A stretch of 60,384 bases of DNA from Gemmatimonadota bacterium (GCA_018660835.1 JABJJN010000067.1:1-60384), one strand, 5' to 3'. Shown: positions 8,431 to 17,293, counted from the stretch's first letter. Numbers and translations: made by a program. The notes: generated by a model not told the origin, from the sequence alone.

Positions 8431-11400
8431 CTACCGCAACAACAGCAGCTTACCGACTTCGTGCCGGTGATCCGCGTCCAGAACGAGGAAGTAGACGCCA
8501 CTGGCGACAGATCGCCCGGCATCATCCTGGCCGTACCAGCTGAGTTGATGGAATCCAGCGACCTGCTCGTCGCCATCCAGCAACGTGGCCACACGTTGGC
8601 CCAACGCATCGTAGATCGTCAACCACACAGGCACGGCCGCCGGCAATTGGAAGCGAATGCTCGTGCTCGGATTGAATGGATTGGGCACATTCGCGAGCAA
8701 AGCAACGCGCTGGGGTTGTAATCGTAAGGTCGGTGTCGACGCGGCAACCCAGCTGTGCTGGTCCGTCGACAGGCCGCGAGCACGAGCGATGTGCACGCTA
8801 CCCAGGGGAGCACCGGGCCAACTCTGGAAAGCCAATCGTAGTCTGGAGGTCGGTTGCCCGTGGCCAGCGAGTAGAATCTGTCCCTCTTGCTGGCTGGGCA
8901 GAATCAGTGTCCCGGAATCGACGACGCCATCAAAATGCAGCGCCCGGTGATCGAAGCGTATATCCAGGGCATAGGATGTCGACGAAACGGGCAGCCCAAT
9001 GTCAACGGGGTAGGTCGCATCATGGCCAGATCCGGTCAGGTCGTGCAAGGTTAGACCGTCGAGGGTCGTGATCCTGGTTTGTGCGGTCTTGCCGCTACCG
9101 TAGTGCGTGCCAAAGACGCCAGCCAAGACAAAGAAGTCCTCCAGATCGACCCTGCCATTGCTATCGAGATCGAAACGAGCGTCAAAGTCGGCACTGGCTG
9201 CCTGGCGACCGAGATGGCCAACGAAGAGGAAGAAATCTTCGAAACCGACCGAACCGTCGCCGTCGAAATCGCCGGCGGCTAGCACAACATTCACGTCAAC
9301 AGTGACACTCGGTGTCGACTCAACGCCATCCGCGCCAAGCGCTGTGAGACGATAGTGATGAAGGCCTTCCGCTGTGACACCGGCATCGGTATAACTGCCT
9401 GCGGCGATCGGTCCAGCAACGAGCTCGAAGGAACCGTTCGTTAGTGATCGATACACCAGATAGCCCACGTTGTCATCTGACGTCTGCCATGCCAGCCGGA
9501 CCGCACCGGCTCCCAGAGAAGCGGCGAGGCCGGCGGGTTGCTCTGCCGTGACGGCCGTAGCGGGAGTGGTGAAGGAAGCGACGGCACTTGTGACTGGGCC
9601 ATTACCCCAGGCATCGACCGATGAGACCTGGTAGAAATACTGCGTGGCAGCTTGCAACCCTGTCACAGTCACGCGGTGCTCCGTCATCGCCTCGTTGGTA
9701 CCAAAGCTACGGTCGAGATTGTCGGCTTGCGTACCCAGCACGACAAATCCATCGGCCCCCTCATTCGTCGACCACTCGACGGCTGCGGAGACGGGTGTCA
9801 GAGAGCCGATTGACGGCAGTGTTGTAATGGCTGGTGCGAGCAGATCTGCCGCACCTGACGTGGTGAAGCTGACCAGGCTGGACCTTGCCGGGCCATTGCC
9901 GGGGCCATCGCTGATCTCTACCTGCGCCTGATAGGTGACACCCGGCGTCAGGTCAGTCAGTTGTATCTGTGCATCTACACCGGGTTGGGTCAGAGCGTGG
10001 GTCTGGTCCAGGCTCTGATCACCAAAGCGAATCGTCGCGGTGGAAGCTTCGTCTGAAGTCCAGGCGAGAGTCGCTGCGTTGTCCGTGACACTGCGCAGCG
10101 TGGGTTGAGCTACAAACCTCGGCGCCTGCGTGTCGGCATCGGTGCGGGTGGTGAATGTATAGAGCGGGCTTCTCGAAGGACCATTGCCACTGGGATCAGC
10201 CGATGCTGCCAGCAGGTGGTAGGTTGTACCCGCCTCCAGCCCCGTAATGAGTGCTTGATGCTCAAAGTCATGTTCGGGCACATACTCGGCGAGTAACTCC
10301 TCCCCATCGTCATCCACGAGAAAGACACGTGTGTCACTGACTTCGTCCGTCTCCCAGCCGATTAACACGTCGGAGTCGCTGCGTGACAGTTCGGTGGGGC
10401 CAGCAATAAAGACAGGTGACGTCTGGTCCTCGGTCGAAGCTGTTGTGAAAGCCAATTGATCGGCGTCAGGTCGCACGACACGAGCCGCACCAGGGCGGCG
10501 CTCGCCGAAGACGGATGTGTGGCCGGCAACATCGGTAGATAACACCGCAAAGAGATAGCGGATTCCAGCGCGCAAACCTGTCACGGTCACGCGATGCGTA
10601 TTGCCAAGACGTTCGGTCTCAAACAGCTCTTCGTCGGCTGTGCCGAGTGTCGATTCTGTGCCGACGGCAACGCCGCCGAAGCAGGGCTCGTCATTCGTCC
10701 AGATAAATGTCGCTGACTCGTGTGAAGCAACGACGACGGGTCTGCGCCAGTAACGTGGGGGGCGTTCATCGGGGTCAGCACTTGTGCGCACGGAGCGATT
10801 GTCACTAAAGCGTCTGTTGCCACTGCCGTCACTGGCGCGAAGTCTGTAGTGATAGCGCGAGCTTGCATCCAGACCAGTGACCAGCACCTGATGGCGACGT
10901 TTGAGCCGCTCGTCGCCAAAATCGCGATCATAGTCGCTGTCTCGGTCACCCACCTCGACCCAGCCACCTGCAGGTTCATCGGTTCGCCAACTGAGCAAGA
11001 GCGAAGTGGCCGTAATACGCTCGACCTGAATGTGACGCAGTTTCGGGGGTCGTGTATCGGCGACGTCGCTCGTCGCCACTGCCAGGACGCGACTGCTGAC
11101 GACCCCGTCATCGCGATCATCACTTGAAGCCGCCTGCAGGAAGTAGGTCGTTGCCGCCGCCAGTCCCGTCAGCGTGACACGGTGGTGGCGTCGGTGCCCG
11201 GTGAGGGCAACCTCCTGATCAAGATTGACACTGCTGCCATACTCAACCGTGCTCGTCGCCGGACGATCGGTCAACCATTCGACCAACAAGGACGATTCGG
11301 TACGGGCCACGACGTCAGGTCCCGAAAGAATGCGCACGGCAGGGCGATCATCGTCACTGCGCGTCGTCACTGTCAGGGTCGGAGCTGTTTCCTCGTTGCC

Positions 11401-13725
11401 ATCAGGATCGGTGGAGAAAACCTGCAGATAGTAGGTTGTACCGGGCTGCAGATGCGTGAGTGTGAGACTATGCCGACGAGTCAGGTCGTTGTCTGAAACC
11501 TGCAGATCTAGGGAGTTGGCACTCAAGCCGTACTCAATACGGCTGTCACTGATTTCGTCCGTTGTCCACTCGAGGGTAATACTCGTGTCGGAGCGACGAA
11601 TGACACGCGGTGATCCCACCATCACGGGCGGCACGTTGTCGATGATGCTCGCCGTGCGAAAGCTGAAACTCTCAGAGCGCGTGGGGCCATTGCCGGACAA
11701 GTCCGTCATCAGGACGCGACAGTGGTACGTCGAACCTGGAGACAGGCCCGTGAGCGTGTGCTTGTGATCTCGTCGCGGCTCTGCGACTTCGAAGATCTCA
11801 CCGAAGTCGGTATCCCGACCAAACTCGATGACGGCGCGCGCTTCCTCACTGCCCTCCCAACCGATGATCACCCGATCATGGAGGGTTTTCAGGACATAAG
11901 GCAGCAATCGGAAACGGGGTCGATCATCGTCGTCATCAGCAGCAGTAATGAAACTCAGATCGCGACTCACGACCTCGTTGCCACTGGCATCAGATGAGAG
12001 GACGCGATAGTGATAGACCGTACGCGGTGTGAGGTCACTGAGGACCAATTGGTGATGATGGACGAGTCGACCATCTTCGACGGAGGACCCGTAGTCCTCG
12101 GTGATCCCGAATTCGGTACGTGACGTCGCCGCTTCCTGCGTGTTCCAGACGATGACTGCTTGCGTGGCCGTGCGACGGGTAACGATGGGTACGCCAATCA
12201 GCGACGGTGGATCGTTGTCGATCAGGGGCGTACGAAAACGAGTTTTCTTCAGCGCCGAACTGTTGCCCGAAGCATCCGTGGAACGAATTCGCACGTAGTA
12301 GCGAGTGCCAGGCTCTACATCGACCCAGACTTCGTGGGCCGTCACGAGCTCGTCGATGAGAATGCGTTCGTCATTACTGAAATTGGAGTTCGTCGAAATC
12401 TGCACGAAGCTGTTGCTGATCTCATTCGTCGTCCAGCTGATCAAAGCCCGATCAGGAGCCGCCGTTACATGGGGACCGAGGATGATCCGGGGGGGGTCAT
12501 CATCGGGTCGCGACCGTGTAACAAAGAAACCACCCTTCCACGGCGATGAATTGCCCGAGGCATCTGTCGATCGCACACGGTAGATGTAGAAAGAAGCGGG
12601 GCTCAGACCGCTGAGTGCGACGCCATGTGAAAGCGTCAGATCTTCAACTGAGATGCGCTCACAGGAGATGGGTAGCTGACTTGCCGTGGTAAAATGCCCC
12701 AGTTCACCACGCTGCAATTGCTCCGCGACGGTGTCGTCATCCTCGTCGGACAGTTCGCCGGACAAGCCCGAGACAACTTCATCCACACTTCCGACGCTGG
12801 GTCGAAAACGAAGTCCACAGTAGGTGACTTCGCTCGAGCCTTCTTCGTTGGTTACCCAACCAACATGTGCGCTGCTGTGGGTGACACTCGTAACCACGGG
12901 TCCCTCGACGATTGCCGGTGGCTGCTGATCAGGTGTGGCCGTGATGTATTGCTGCTTGATTTCGGTGTCACTACCTGTGGCGCTGGTGACGGTGAGGCTC
13001 ACATCGAAGGACCCAGCCTGCTCATAGGTGTAGCGCGGGTTCTGCTGAGTTGACGTGCCCCCGTCTCCGAAGTCCCATGCATAGATGTCGGCGTCCTCTG
13101 ACGAAAGATTTTCAAAACGTACTTCCAGAGGGGCCGGGCCATCGAGGGGGTGACCGGTGAAATCGGCTTTTACGCGCGGCGCCACGATCGTCACCGAACC
13201 ATCCACCACGGTGACGGCGGGATCACCATTGTTGAAAAACAGGCTGGCAATCTGCAGCGGTGATGTGGATCCCGGGGACGCGTCCTCAGGGACACTGATG
13301 GTGATAAACAACAGCGTGCCATCACCGCTTACCTCGGAAGAGGCCGTCGCCCCCGCCAGCAGCATCTGGCCGTTGGCGGCCCCACCATCGGGAACCAGTC
13401 GAGCATTGGCCGCCAGACTCCATCTGGAGGTCAGCGACGAGCGGCGATCAGCACTGAAACTTGATGTGGGTAAGACGGACGCATCGAAGCGGATATCGGC
13501 GTTCAGCGACAGAATCAGCGTGCCTTCTTCGACACCGCTGATCGTCATCGGCACAAGTGCCGTCTCCCCCGCCGCCAACTCCAAGGCAGGCAGAGAGACT
13601 TCGACGGCATTGGCCGCACCAAAGGCCAGGGCCTGAAAGACGAGAACGGCACACAGCGAGAGAGGTCGTTTGATCACCTCTCTCGCTGTGCGCCATGTCC
13701 CGGACTGTGCCGAGATCATGTTCAC
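8431..13725 (-). CDS. Giant secreted multi-fibronectin-III protein with cohesin, PKD, dockerin and NPFN tail
   Basis: The protein is 1764 aa from GTG 13725, chosen for the ribosome site GAGAGGA seven bases upstream. A GTG at 13677 would give a tidier signal peptide. Order: signal peptide to about 40, cohesin-like domain (41-187), PKD domain (190-275, WDFGDGG), then eleven consecutive Fn3-like domains of the purple-acid-phosphatase N-terminal type (about 278-1385). Each of these has a W-T-N/D-E strand, a VEYG-like strand and a TxYxxxVxSxDxxGN ending. One classical Fn3 follows (1390-1475), then a dockerin-like pair (1483-1543, GDFDGDGSVGFEDF and LDSNGRVDLEDF), a cohesin-like domain and the C-terminal domain (NVPNPFNPS ... 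KLLLLR). The Fn3 array makes a long rod. The gene begins 40 bp after the 1038-aa gene. An 8-G run at 12489-12496 is in frame. Confidence 0.85.
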   Translation of the reverse strand: MNMISAQSGTWRTAREVIKRPLSLCAVLVFQALAFGAANAVEVSLPALELAAGETALVPMTISGVEEGTLILSLNADIRFDASVLPTSSFSADRRSSLTSRWSLAANARLVPDGGAANGQMLLAGATASSEVSGDGTLLFITISVPEDASPGSTSPLQIASLFFNNGDPAVTVVDGSVTIVAPRVKADFTGHPLDGPAPLEVRFENLSSEDADIYAWDFGDGGTSTQQNPRYTYEQAGSFDVSLTVTSATGSDTEIKQQYITATPDQQPPAIVEGPVVTSVTHSSAHVGWVTNEEGSSEVTYCGLRFRPSVGSVDEVVSGLSGELSDEDDDTVAEQLQRGELGHFTTASQLPISCERISVEDLTLSHGVALSGLSPASFYIYRVRSTDASGNSSPWKGGFFVTRSRPDDDPPRIILGPHVTAAPDRALISWTTNEISNSFVQISTNSNFSNDERILIDELVTAHEVWVDVEPGTRYYVRIRSTDASGNSSALKKTRFRTPLIDNDPPSLIGVPIVTRRTATQAVIVWNTQEAATSRTEFGITEDYGSSVEDGRLVHHHQLVLSDLTPRTVYHYRVLSSDASGNEVVSRDLSFITAADDDDDRPRFRLLPYVLKTLHDRVIIGWEGSEEARAVIEFGRDTDFGEIFEVAEPRRDHKHTLTGLSPGSTYHCRVLMTDLSGNGPTRSESFSFRTASIIDNVPPVMVGSPRVIRRSDTSITLEWTTDEISDSRIEYGLSANSLDLQVSDNDLTRRHSLTLTHLQPGTTYYLQVFSTDPDGNEETAPTLTVTTRSDDDRPAVRILSGPDVVARTESSLLVEWLTDRPATSTVEYGSSVNLDQEVALTGHRRHHRVTLTGLAAATTYFLQAASSDDRDDGVVSSRVLAVATSDVADTRPPKLRHIQVERITATSLLLSWRTDEPAGGWVEVGDRDSDYDRDFGDERLKRRHQVLVTGLDASSRYHYRLRASDGSGNRRFSDNRSVRTSADPDERPPRYWRRPVVVASHESATFIWTNDEPCFGGVAVGTESTLGTADEELFETERLGNTHRVTVTGLRAGIRYLFAVLSTDVAGHTSVFGERRPGAARVVRPDADQLAFTTASTEDQTSPVFIAGPTELSRSDSDVLIGWETDEVSDTRVFLVDDDGEELLAEYVPEHDFEHQALITGLEAGTTYHLLAASADPSGNGPSRSPLYTFTTRTDADTQAPRFVAQPTLRSVTDNAATLAWTSDEASTATIRFGDQSLDQTHALTQPGVDAQIQLTDLTPGVTYQAQVEISDGPGNGPARSSLVSFTTSGAADLLAPAITTLPSIGSLTPVSAAVEWSTNEGADGFVVLGTQADNLDRSFGTNEAMTEHRVTVTGLQAATQYFYQVSSVDAWGNGPVTSAVASFTTPATAVTAEQPAGLAASLGAGAVRLAWQTSDDNVGYLVYRSLTNGSFELVAGPIAAGSYTDAGVTAEGLHHYRLTALGADGVESTPSVTVDVNVVLAAGDFDGDGSVGFEDFFLFVGHLGRQAASADFDARFDLDSNGRVDLEDFFVLAGVFGTHYGSGKTAQTRITTLDGLTLHDLTGSGHDATYPVDIGLPVSSTSYALDIRFDHRALHFDGVVDSGTLILPSQQEGQILLAGHGQPTSRLRLAFQSWPGAPLGSVHIARARGLSTDQHSWVAASTPTLRLQPQRVALLANVPNPFNPSTSIRFQLPAAVPVWLTIYDALGQRVATLLDGDEQVAGFHQLSWYGQDDAGRSVASGVYFLVLDADHRHEVGKLLLLR
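13652..13690 (-). repeat. Perfect 15-bp inverted repeat in the 5' coding region
   Basis: CACAGCGAGAGAGGT and its exact complement are separated by 9 bases, 35-73 bases downstream of the GTG start of the 1764-aa gene. In the mRNA this gives a 15-bp perfect hairpin just before the codons for the hydrophobic core of the signal peptide. There is no U-run, so it is not an intrinsic terminator. It may slow translation during export targeting or tune expression between the first and second genes of the operon. Confidence 0.7.
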
Positions 13726-13765
13726 GGCGTTCCTCTCTCACCGCACCCCAGGGCGCGGTCTAGCC

Positions 13766-16700
13766 TCATCGCAAGAGCGACATCTTGCGTGTCATGGTGA
13801 TCGAACCCGTGTGGAGACGATAAAAGTAGATACCAGATGCAACAGACTGACCCGCCTGATTCAGCGCATCCCAACGTACCGTGTATTGGCCACTGGCCTG
13901 GTGCTCCTGCACGAGGGTGGACACGGTCTGACCGACTGCATCATAGACCGTCAGTGTCACGTGGGCGTCCTGGGGCAAGGTGTATTGAATCTGTGTCTCT
14001 GGGTTGAATGGATTGGGCCAGTTCTGACTGAGCCCGAAGACCTGTGGTACGGCCAGCGCTGCCGGAGAGTCAACGACTTCAACCGGTGACAGACCGCCAT
14101 TGAGATTTGCCGATTCGATCGTCAGGGCGGAAACCAGTTCCACATCGGCCAGTGGTTCGATGGCGATGTGCAGAATGCTACCCTGTCCAACACCACGACT
14201 CTCGGTGCCGGCAAAGGCGATGCGTAGTTGCCCATCTTCTACATGACTGGCCACCTCGTAGTTGCCAGTGAGGTCGGACCCTGTCACGCCAGCGATGCGG
14301 ATCTGGGCTGGATCAAAGCCAATTGTCAGGTTGCCAGCCAGCAGATCCTCTGCCTCGGACACGACCAGTGGCAACTGTACCCGACCGTCGATCGCCTCGG
14401 GCGAGCCCAGAGCAAGACGGCGACCGATGGCTGCACGCTTGTAGGGATGCACGGGGGTTCCTGATTCAACATCTGGAAAGCTTGCCTCGAGTCCAACTAC
14501 GTAGCGCAGGATCAACACCGCATCGAAACCGTTGAGAGGGATCGCGCCGACTCCTGGTGCACTCACGTCACCAACCAGCGTTTGGTATGCGTCGAATGTG
14601 ACGGAGCCGACGTTTTCCTGCAGGATCAAGGATGCGTCGAGGGCCCGCAGCGTGCCATTGCCGGATGTGTCACCCCAGAGAGTACCGGATGTGGCCGCCG
14701 TCAAAGTCGCCAGGGAACCATCGTCGCGAAGCTCATCTACATAGTCTGTTTCTATTAGGTCTTGTGGACTGACCTGCAGAGTGCCATCCTCAGCACTTCC
14801 CGCTGCACTGGATGTGGGCGCACCACCAGGTAGTTGGAAAATCGCTGTGTTGACGCCGGTCTCCCACAGTGTCACGGTCTCGACCTCGTTCGCCACACTC
14901 TGGTTCGTCACGGTGACCTGAATCGTGTCCAGTGCCCCCGGATCAACGTTGAGATCCGCGTCCTGTACTTCGATACGCAGAGTACCACCCGCCTGGACTC
15001 CGGCGCTGGCGGTCAGGGTTCCCGTCGTGCCACCGAGAATCGTCAGATCGTTGCCAGCGGGAGGACTGATCGTCTCGCTGCCGCCGACATCATTGAAAGA
15101 GTCGACATATTCGGCACTGACCACGTCACCGGGGGCGATGCCCAACAGACCATTCTCCGAACTGGCGGCAGAGGCGAAGACCGTGGTGATGGCGGCAGTG
15201 AAAGTTCCCGCTGCAGCAGGTGGCGACGCGGCTTCTGTCAGACTGACCGTTTCGGTGTCACCCGTCGTGGTATTGATAATCAAGGCCGTAAGAGGACCAT
15301 TGCCGACCTCGTCCGGATCGATCACGGTAACCGTGATCTGATCTCCGGGATTCAGTGTCGTGGGTCCAAGGGACATGGTTGCCGTCGTACCACCACCGAT
15401 GGTCAGATCACCCGGGGTCGTGGCGATGGTCTGCGGGCCACCTGTTGCATCGTAGGGATCGTCGAAAGACGCGCTGATTTCGTCGCCCGCCTTCACATCC
15501 AGCAGATTGTTGCCACTGCTCGCAGCTGAACCAAAAACGGTGGTGATCGTACCAGCGAAGGTGCCGGACGCGCCCTCGGTGAGCGTTACAGAGTGAGTGT
15601 CACCATTGTCATCATTTGAAATCGTCGCTGTCAGCGGACCTTGTCCTGCCAGGTCAGCATCCACAACCGTAACTGTGATGTCATCCCCTGCATCCACTGC
15701 CGCTGGTGACAAAGCGAGTGTGGCCGTGGTGCCGCCGGTAATTGTCAGATCACCAGCTGAGGTACTGACCGTCTGCGGACCACCAGACGAACTGTATGGA
15801 TCGTCAAAACTGGCAGTGACCGTGTCACCTGCCTGAACATCCAATTTCGGGTTGTTGCTGGCAGCAACTGAAAAGGCCGTGGTGATCGTGCCCGAAAAGC
15901 TGCCGGCTGCGCCTTCGGTGAGACTCACTGTCTCTGTGTCGCCATTGTCCGTATTCGTGATCGTCGCTGTGAGCGGCCCCGCGCCGGCCAGGTCTGCGTC
16001 GTCCACCGTCACCGTGATGTCGTCACCGACGGCAACAGTGCCTGAGATCCCGATCGTCGAGGTCGTCCCGCCGATGATCGTCAGATCACCCGCTGTGGTG
16101 GCAACTGTCTGGGCGACACCATTGGCATCGAAGGGATCGTCGAAGCTAACGGTGACGGTGTCACCAGCCTGCACATCCAATGCCGGATTGCTGCTGGCGG
16201 CGATGGAAAAGGCGGTGGCAATCGTGCCGGAGAAGCTGCCGGCGGCCCCCTCTGTCAGACTCACCGTTTCTGTGTCGCCGTTGTCTGTATTGGTGATCGT
16301 CGCCGTCAGTGGCCCCGTGCCCGTCAGGTCGACATCGTCGACCGTGACCGTAATGTCCGCGCCTACTGCGACACTGGCCGAGATTCCGATCGTCGACGTG
16401 GCACCACCGATGGTGATCAAGCCGGCCGTTGCTGTCACAGCGGCTTCATTCAGCTCGGCGAGTGTGAAATCAAGTGAAGCACTTGTCGGTGACGTGGTGC
16501 TAGCTGCTGAAAAGGCGATCTGGATCAGGGCGCCTGACCCCGGGACGGCCAGCGGAAGCGAGCTGGCCATGGAGATCCTGATTTCATCGATGTTACCCGC
16601 CGCCACGTCCTCAACGATGTTGTAGGCGAGATTCCAGCCGTCAGCAGCTGTACCACTCGTCAACACATCCGTCGCTGTGGCCACATCGCTATCGTAGCGC

Positions 16701-16882
16701 AGGAACAGGTCAGCGCCCGTGATGTTGTCGCCTACGGGTGCATTGCTGATCGTGATGTCGACCAGATTGCCCGTAGTGCCTGTCGTAAACACCACACTGG
16801 GTGCGGTCAGAGACGGTTGGGCGAAGGCTGCCGTCGTCAGTAGCAGCGTCATCGTCGTCATCAGGTTGCGGAAGCGGTTCAT
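13766..16882 (-). CDS. Secreted cohesin protein with five tandem Ig-like repeats, dockerin and NPFN tail
   Basis: The protein is 1038 aa from ATG 16882, with GGAG nine bases upstream. A signal peptide (LLLTTAAFA) is followed by a cohesin-like domain (22-160). Five tandem Ig-like repeats of 112-120 residues follow (about 161-733), each with GDxITVTVxDxD, GPLTATI.N, GDTETVSLTEG and a GDxV..SFDDP strand. Then come a dockerin-like EF-hand pair (734-805, GDTSGNGTLRALDASLIL), a second cohesin-like domain (820-940) and the C-terminal domain (WPNPFNPE ... SGIYFYRL ... KMSLLR). It is the first gene of the giant operon, so the 410-bp upstream region is the likely control region for all four. Repeats 1 and 2 are nearly identical, which points to recent duplication. 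Confidence 0.85.
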   Translation of the reverse strand: MNRFRNLMTTMTLLLTTAAFAQPSLTAPSVVFTTGTTGNLVDITISNAPVGDNITGADLFLRYDSDVATATDVLTSGTAADGWNLAYNIVEDVAAGNIDEIRISMASSLPLAVPGSGALIQIAFSAASTTSPTSASLDFTLAELNEAAVTATAGLITIGGATSTIGISASVAVGADITVTVDDVDLTGTGPLTATITNTDNGDTETVSLTEGAAGSFSGTIATAFSIAASSNPALDVQAGDTVTVSFDDPFDANGVAQTVATTAGDLTIIGGTTSTIGISGTVAVGDDITVTVDDADLAGAGPLTATITNTDNGDTETVSLTEGAAGSFSGTITTAFSVAASNNPKLDVQAGDTVTASFDDPYSSSGGPQTVSTSAGDLTITGGTTATLALSPAAVDAGDDITVTVVDADLAGQGPLTATISNDDNGDTHSVTLTEGASGTFAGTITTVFGSAASSGNNLLDVKAGDEISASFDDPYDATGGPQTIATTPGDLTIGGGTTATMSLGPTTLNPGDQITVTVIDPDEVGNGPLTALIINTTTGDTETVSLTEAASPPAAAGTFTAAITTVFASAASSENGLLGIAPGDVVSAEYVDSFNDVGGSETISPPAGNDLTILGGTTGTLTASAGVQAGGTLRIEVQDADLNVDPGALDTIQVTVTNQSVANEVETVTLWETGVNTAIFQLPGGAPTSSAAGSAEDGTLQVSPQDLIETDYVDELRDDGSLATLTAATSGTLWGDTSGNGTLRALDASLILQENVGSVTFDAYQTLVGDVSAPGVGAIPLNGFDAVLILRYVVGLEASFPDVESGTPVHPYKRAAIGRRLALGSPEAIDGRVQLPLVVSEAEDLLAGNLTIGFDPAQIRIAGVTGSDLTGNYEVASHVEDGQLRIAFAGTESRGVGQGSILHIAIEPLADVELVSALTIESANLNGGLSPVEVVDSPAALAVPQVFGLSQNWPNPFNPETQIQYTLPQDAHVTLTVYDAVGQTVSTLVQEHQASGQYTVRWDALNQAGQSVASGIYFYRLHTGSITMTRKMSLLR
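14684..16402 (-). repeat. Five tandem Ig-like domain repeats, period about 336-342 bp
   Basis: The spacing of the GDTETVSLTE-coding segment (near 15255, 15597, 15936 and 16272) is 342, 339 and 336 bp. The two copies nearest the N-terminus are the most alike, and divergence increases toward the C-terminal copies. The same domain occurs twice in the 686-aa neighbour and once in the 1058-aa neighbour. Confidence 0.8.
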
Positions 16883-16974
16883 CGGTGCATCTCCAGGCGA
16901 ATGAGCCCTTGGGGGTCATCCGGTGCATGATTGCAAGACACGGCAGTGTCTATTGTGTTTATCGGCGGCAAGAG

Positions 16975-17012
16975 CATTACAATCTGTCAATTACATTACA
17001 ATCTGTCAATTA
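16975..17012 (-). repeat. 19-bp perfect tandem direct repeat containing TTGACA
   Basis: Two adjacent exact copies of TAATTGACAGATTGTAATG (minus strand) lie about 95-130 bp upstream of the first giant gene. The 19-bp period is close to two helical turns, so a dimeric regulator could bind both copies on one face. Each copy includes a consensus -35 hexamer, so it may be a duplicated promoter element or an operator. Confidence 0.7.
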
Positions 17013-17142
17013 GCTGACAAAACGCCAACTCTTTTTTTCTTCCAGCCCTCAGGATCCGCCAATGATTGACCGCTTTTGAACGGTCGTTGTTGGCGATTCA
17101 TCGGAACTGTTACACATTCCATAGGCAAGGTTCGTGCCGTTT

Positions 17143-17158
17143 CGTGACGACCATCACA
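17143..17158 (-). promoter_or_regulatory. CRP/FNR-family-like binding palindrome
   Basis: The minus strand reads TGTGATGGTCGTCACG, matching the CRP consensus TGTGA-N6-TCACA at 9 of 10 fixed bases. A second TGTGA half-site lies 16 bp upstream (17170-17174). No CRP-family gene is in the window, so the regulator is unknown. Confidence 0.4.
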
Positions 17159-17238
17159 ACCACATGGTATCACATATAAATGGTTGAACATAAAGGAGTT
17201 AGGGCGCGTTTGGAGAGGTGAGACAAATGGGCAGCGAA

Positions 17239-17292
17239 AGTGCCTCTGGGCACTATTGGGCAAATCCCCAAATTGTGGGGTATTTGCCCCAA
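17239..17292 (-). terminator. Tandem hairpins immediately after the regulator gene
   Basis: A long stem (17256-17292, TTGGGCAAAT / ATTTGCCCCAA with CCCCA/TGGGG above it) begins two bases after the regulator's stop codon. A perfect 6-bp stem, AGTGCC-TCTG-GGCACT (17239-17254), follows. There is no long T-run, so termination may be factor-assisted. The placement suits the end of the glycosyltransferase-regulator transcript. Confidence 0.5.
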
Positions 17293-17293
17293 T

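Larger units (their letters stand above)
16883..17293 (-). promoter_or_regulatory. Control region upstream of the giant surface-protein operon
   Basis: This 410-bp region lies between the regulator's stop and the 1038-aa gene. It is AT-richer than its surroundings. It contains the 19-bp tandem repeat at 16975-17012, a CRP/FNR-like palindrome at 17143-17158 and two hairpins at 17239-17292. A weak promoter-like pair on the minus strand (TTGTCA, 16 bp, TAATGT) overlaps the tandem repeat. No convincing sigma-54 site (GG-N10-GC) was found, although the adjacent regulator is of the sigma-54 type. Confidence 0.5.

Noticed and set aside
14684..16402. Possible CRISPR-like array
   Set aside because: The repeat period of about 340 bp and intact reading frame show tandem protein domains; the 18-bp array at 1-257 is likewise coding. 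No CRISPR array was seen anywhere.
15852..16625. Long plus-strand frames over the Ig-like repeats
   Set aside because: They are periodic only because the real minus-strand gene is repetitive.
3190..16882. Type IX secretion locus
   Set aside because: The C-terminal domains look T9SS-like but no Por, Gld or Spr component is present; the same fold is FlgD-Ig-like, so the secretion route is left open.
16920..16960. Possible sigma-54 promoter with TTGCA
   Set aside because: The -24 GG is missing at the required 10-bp spacing on the minus strand.
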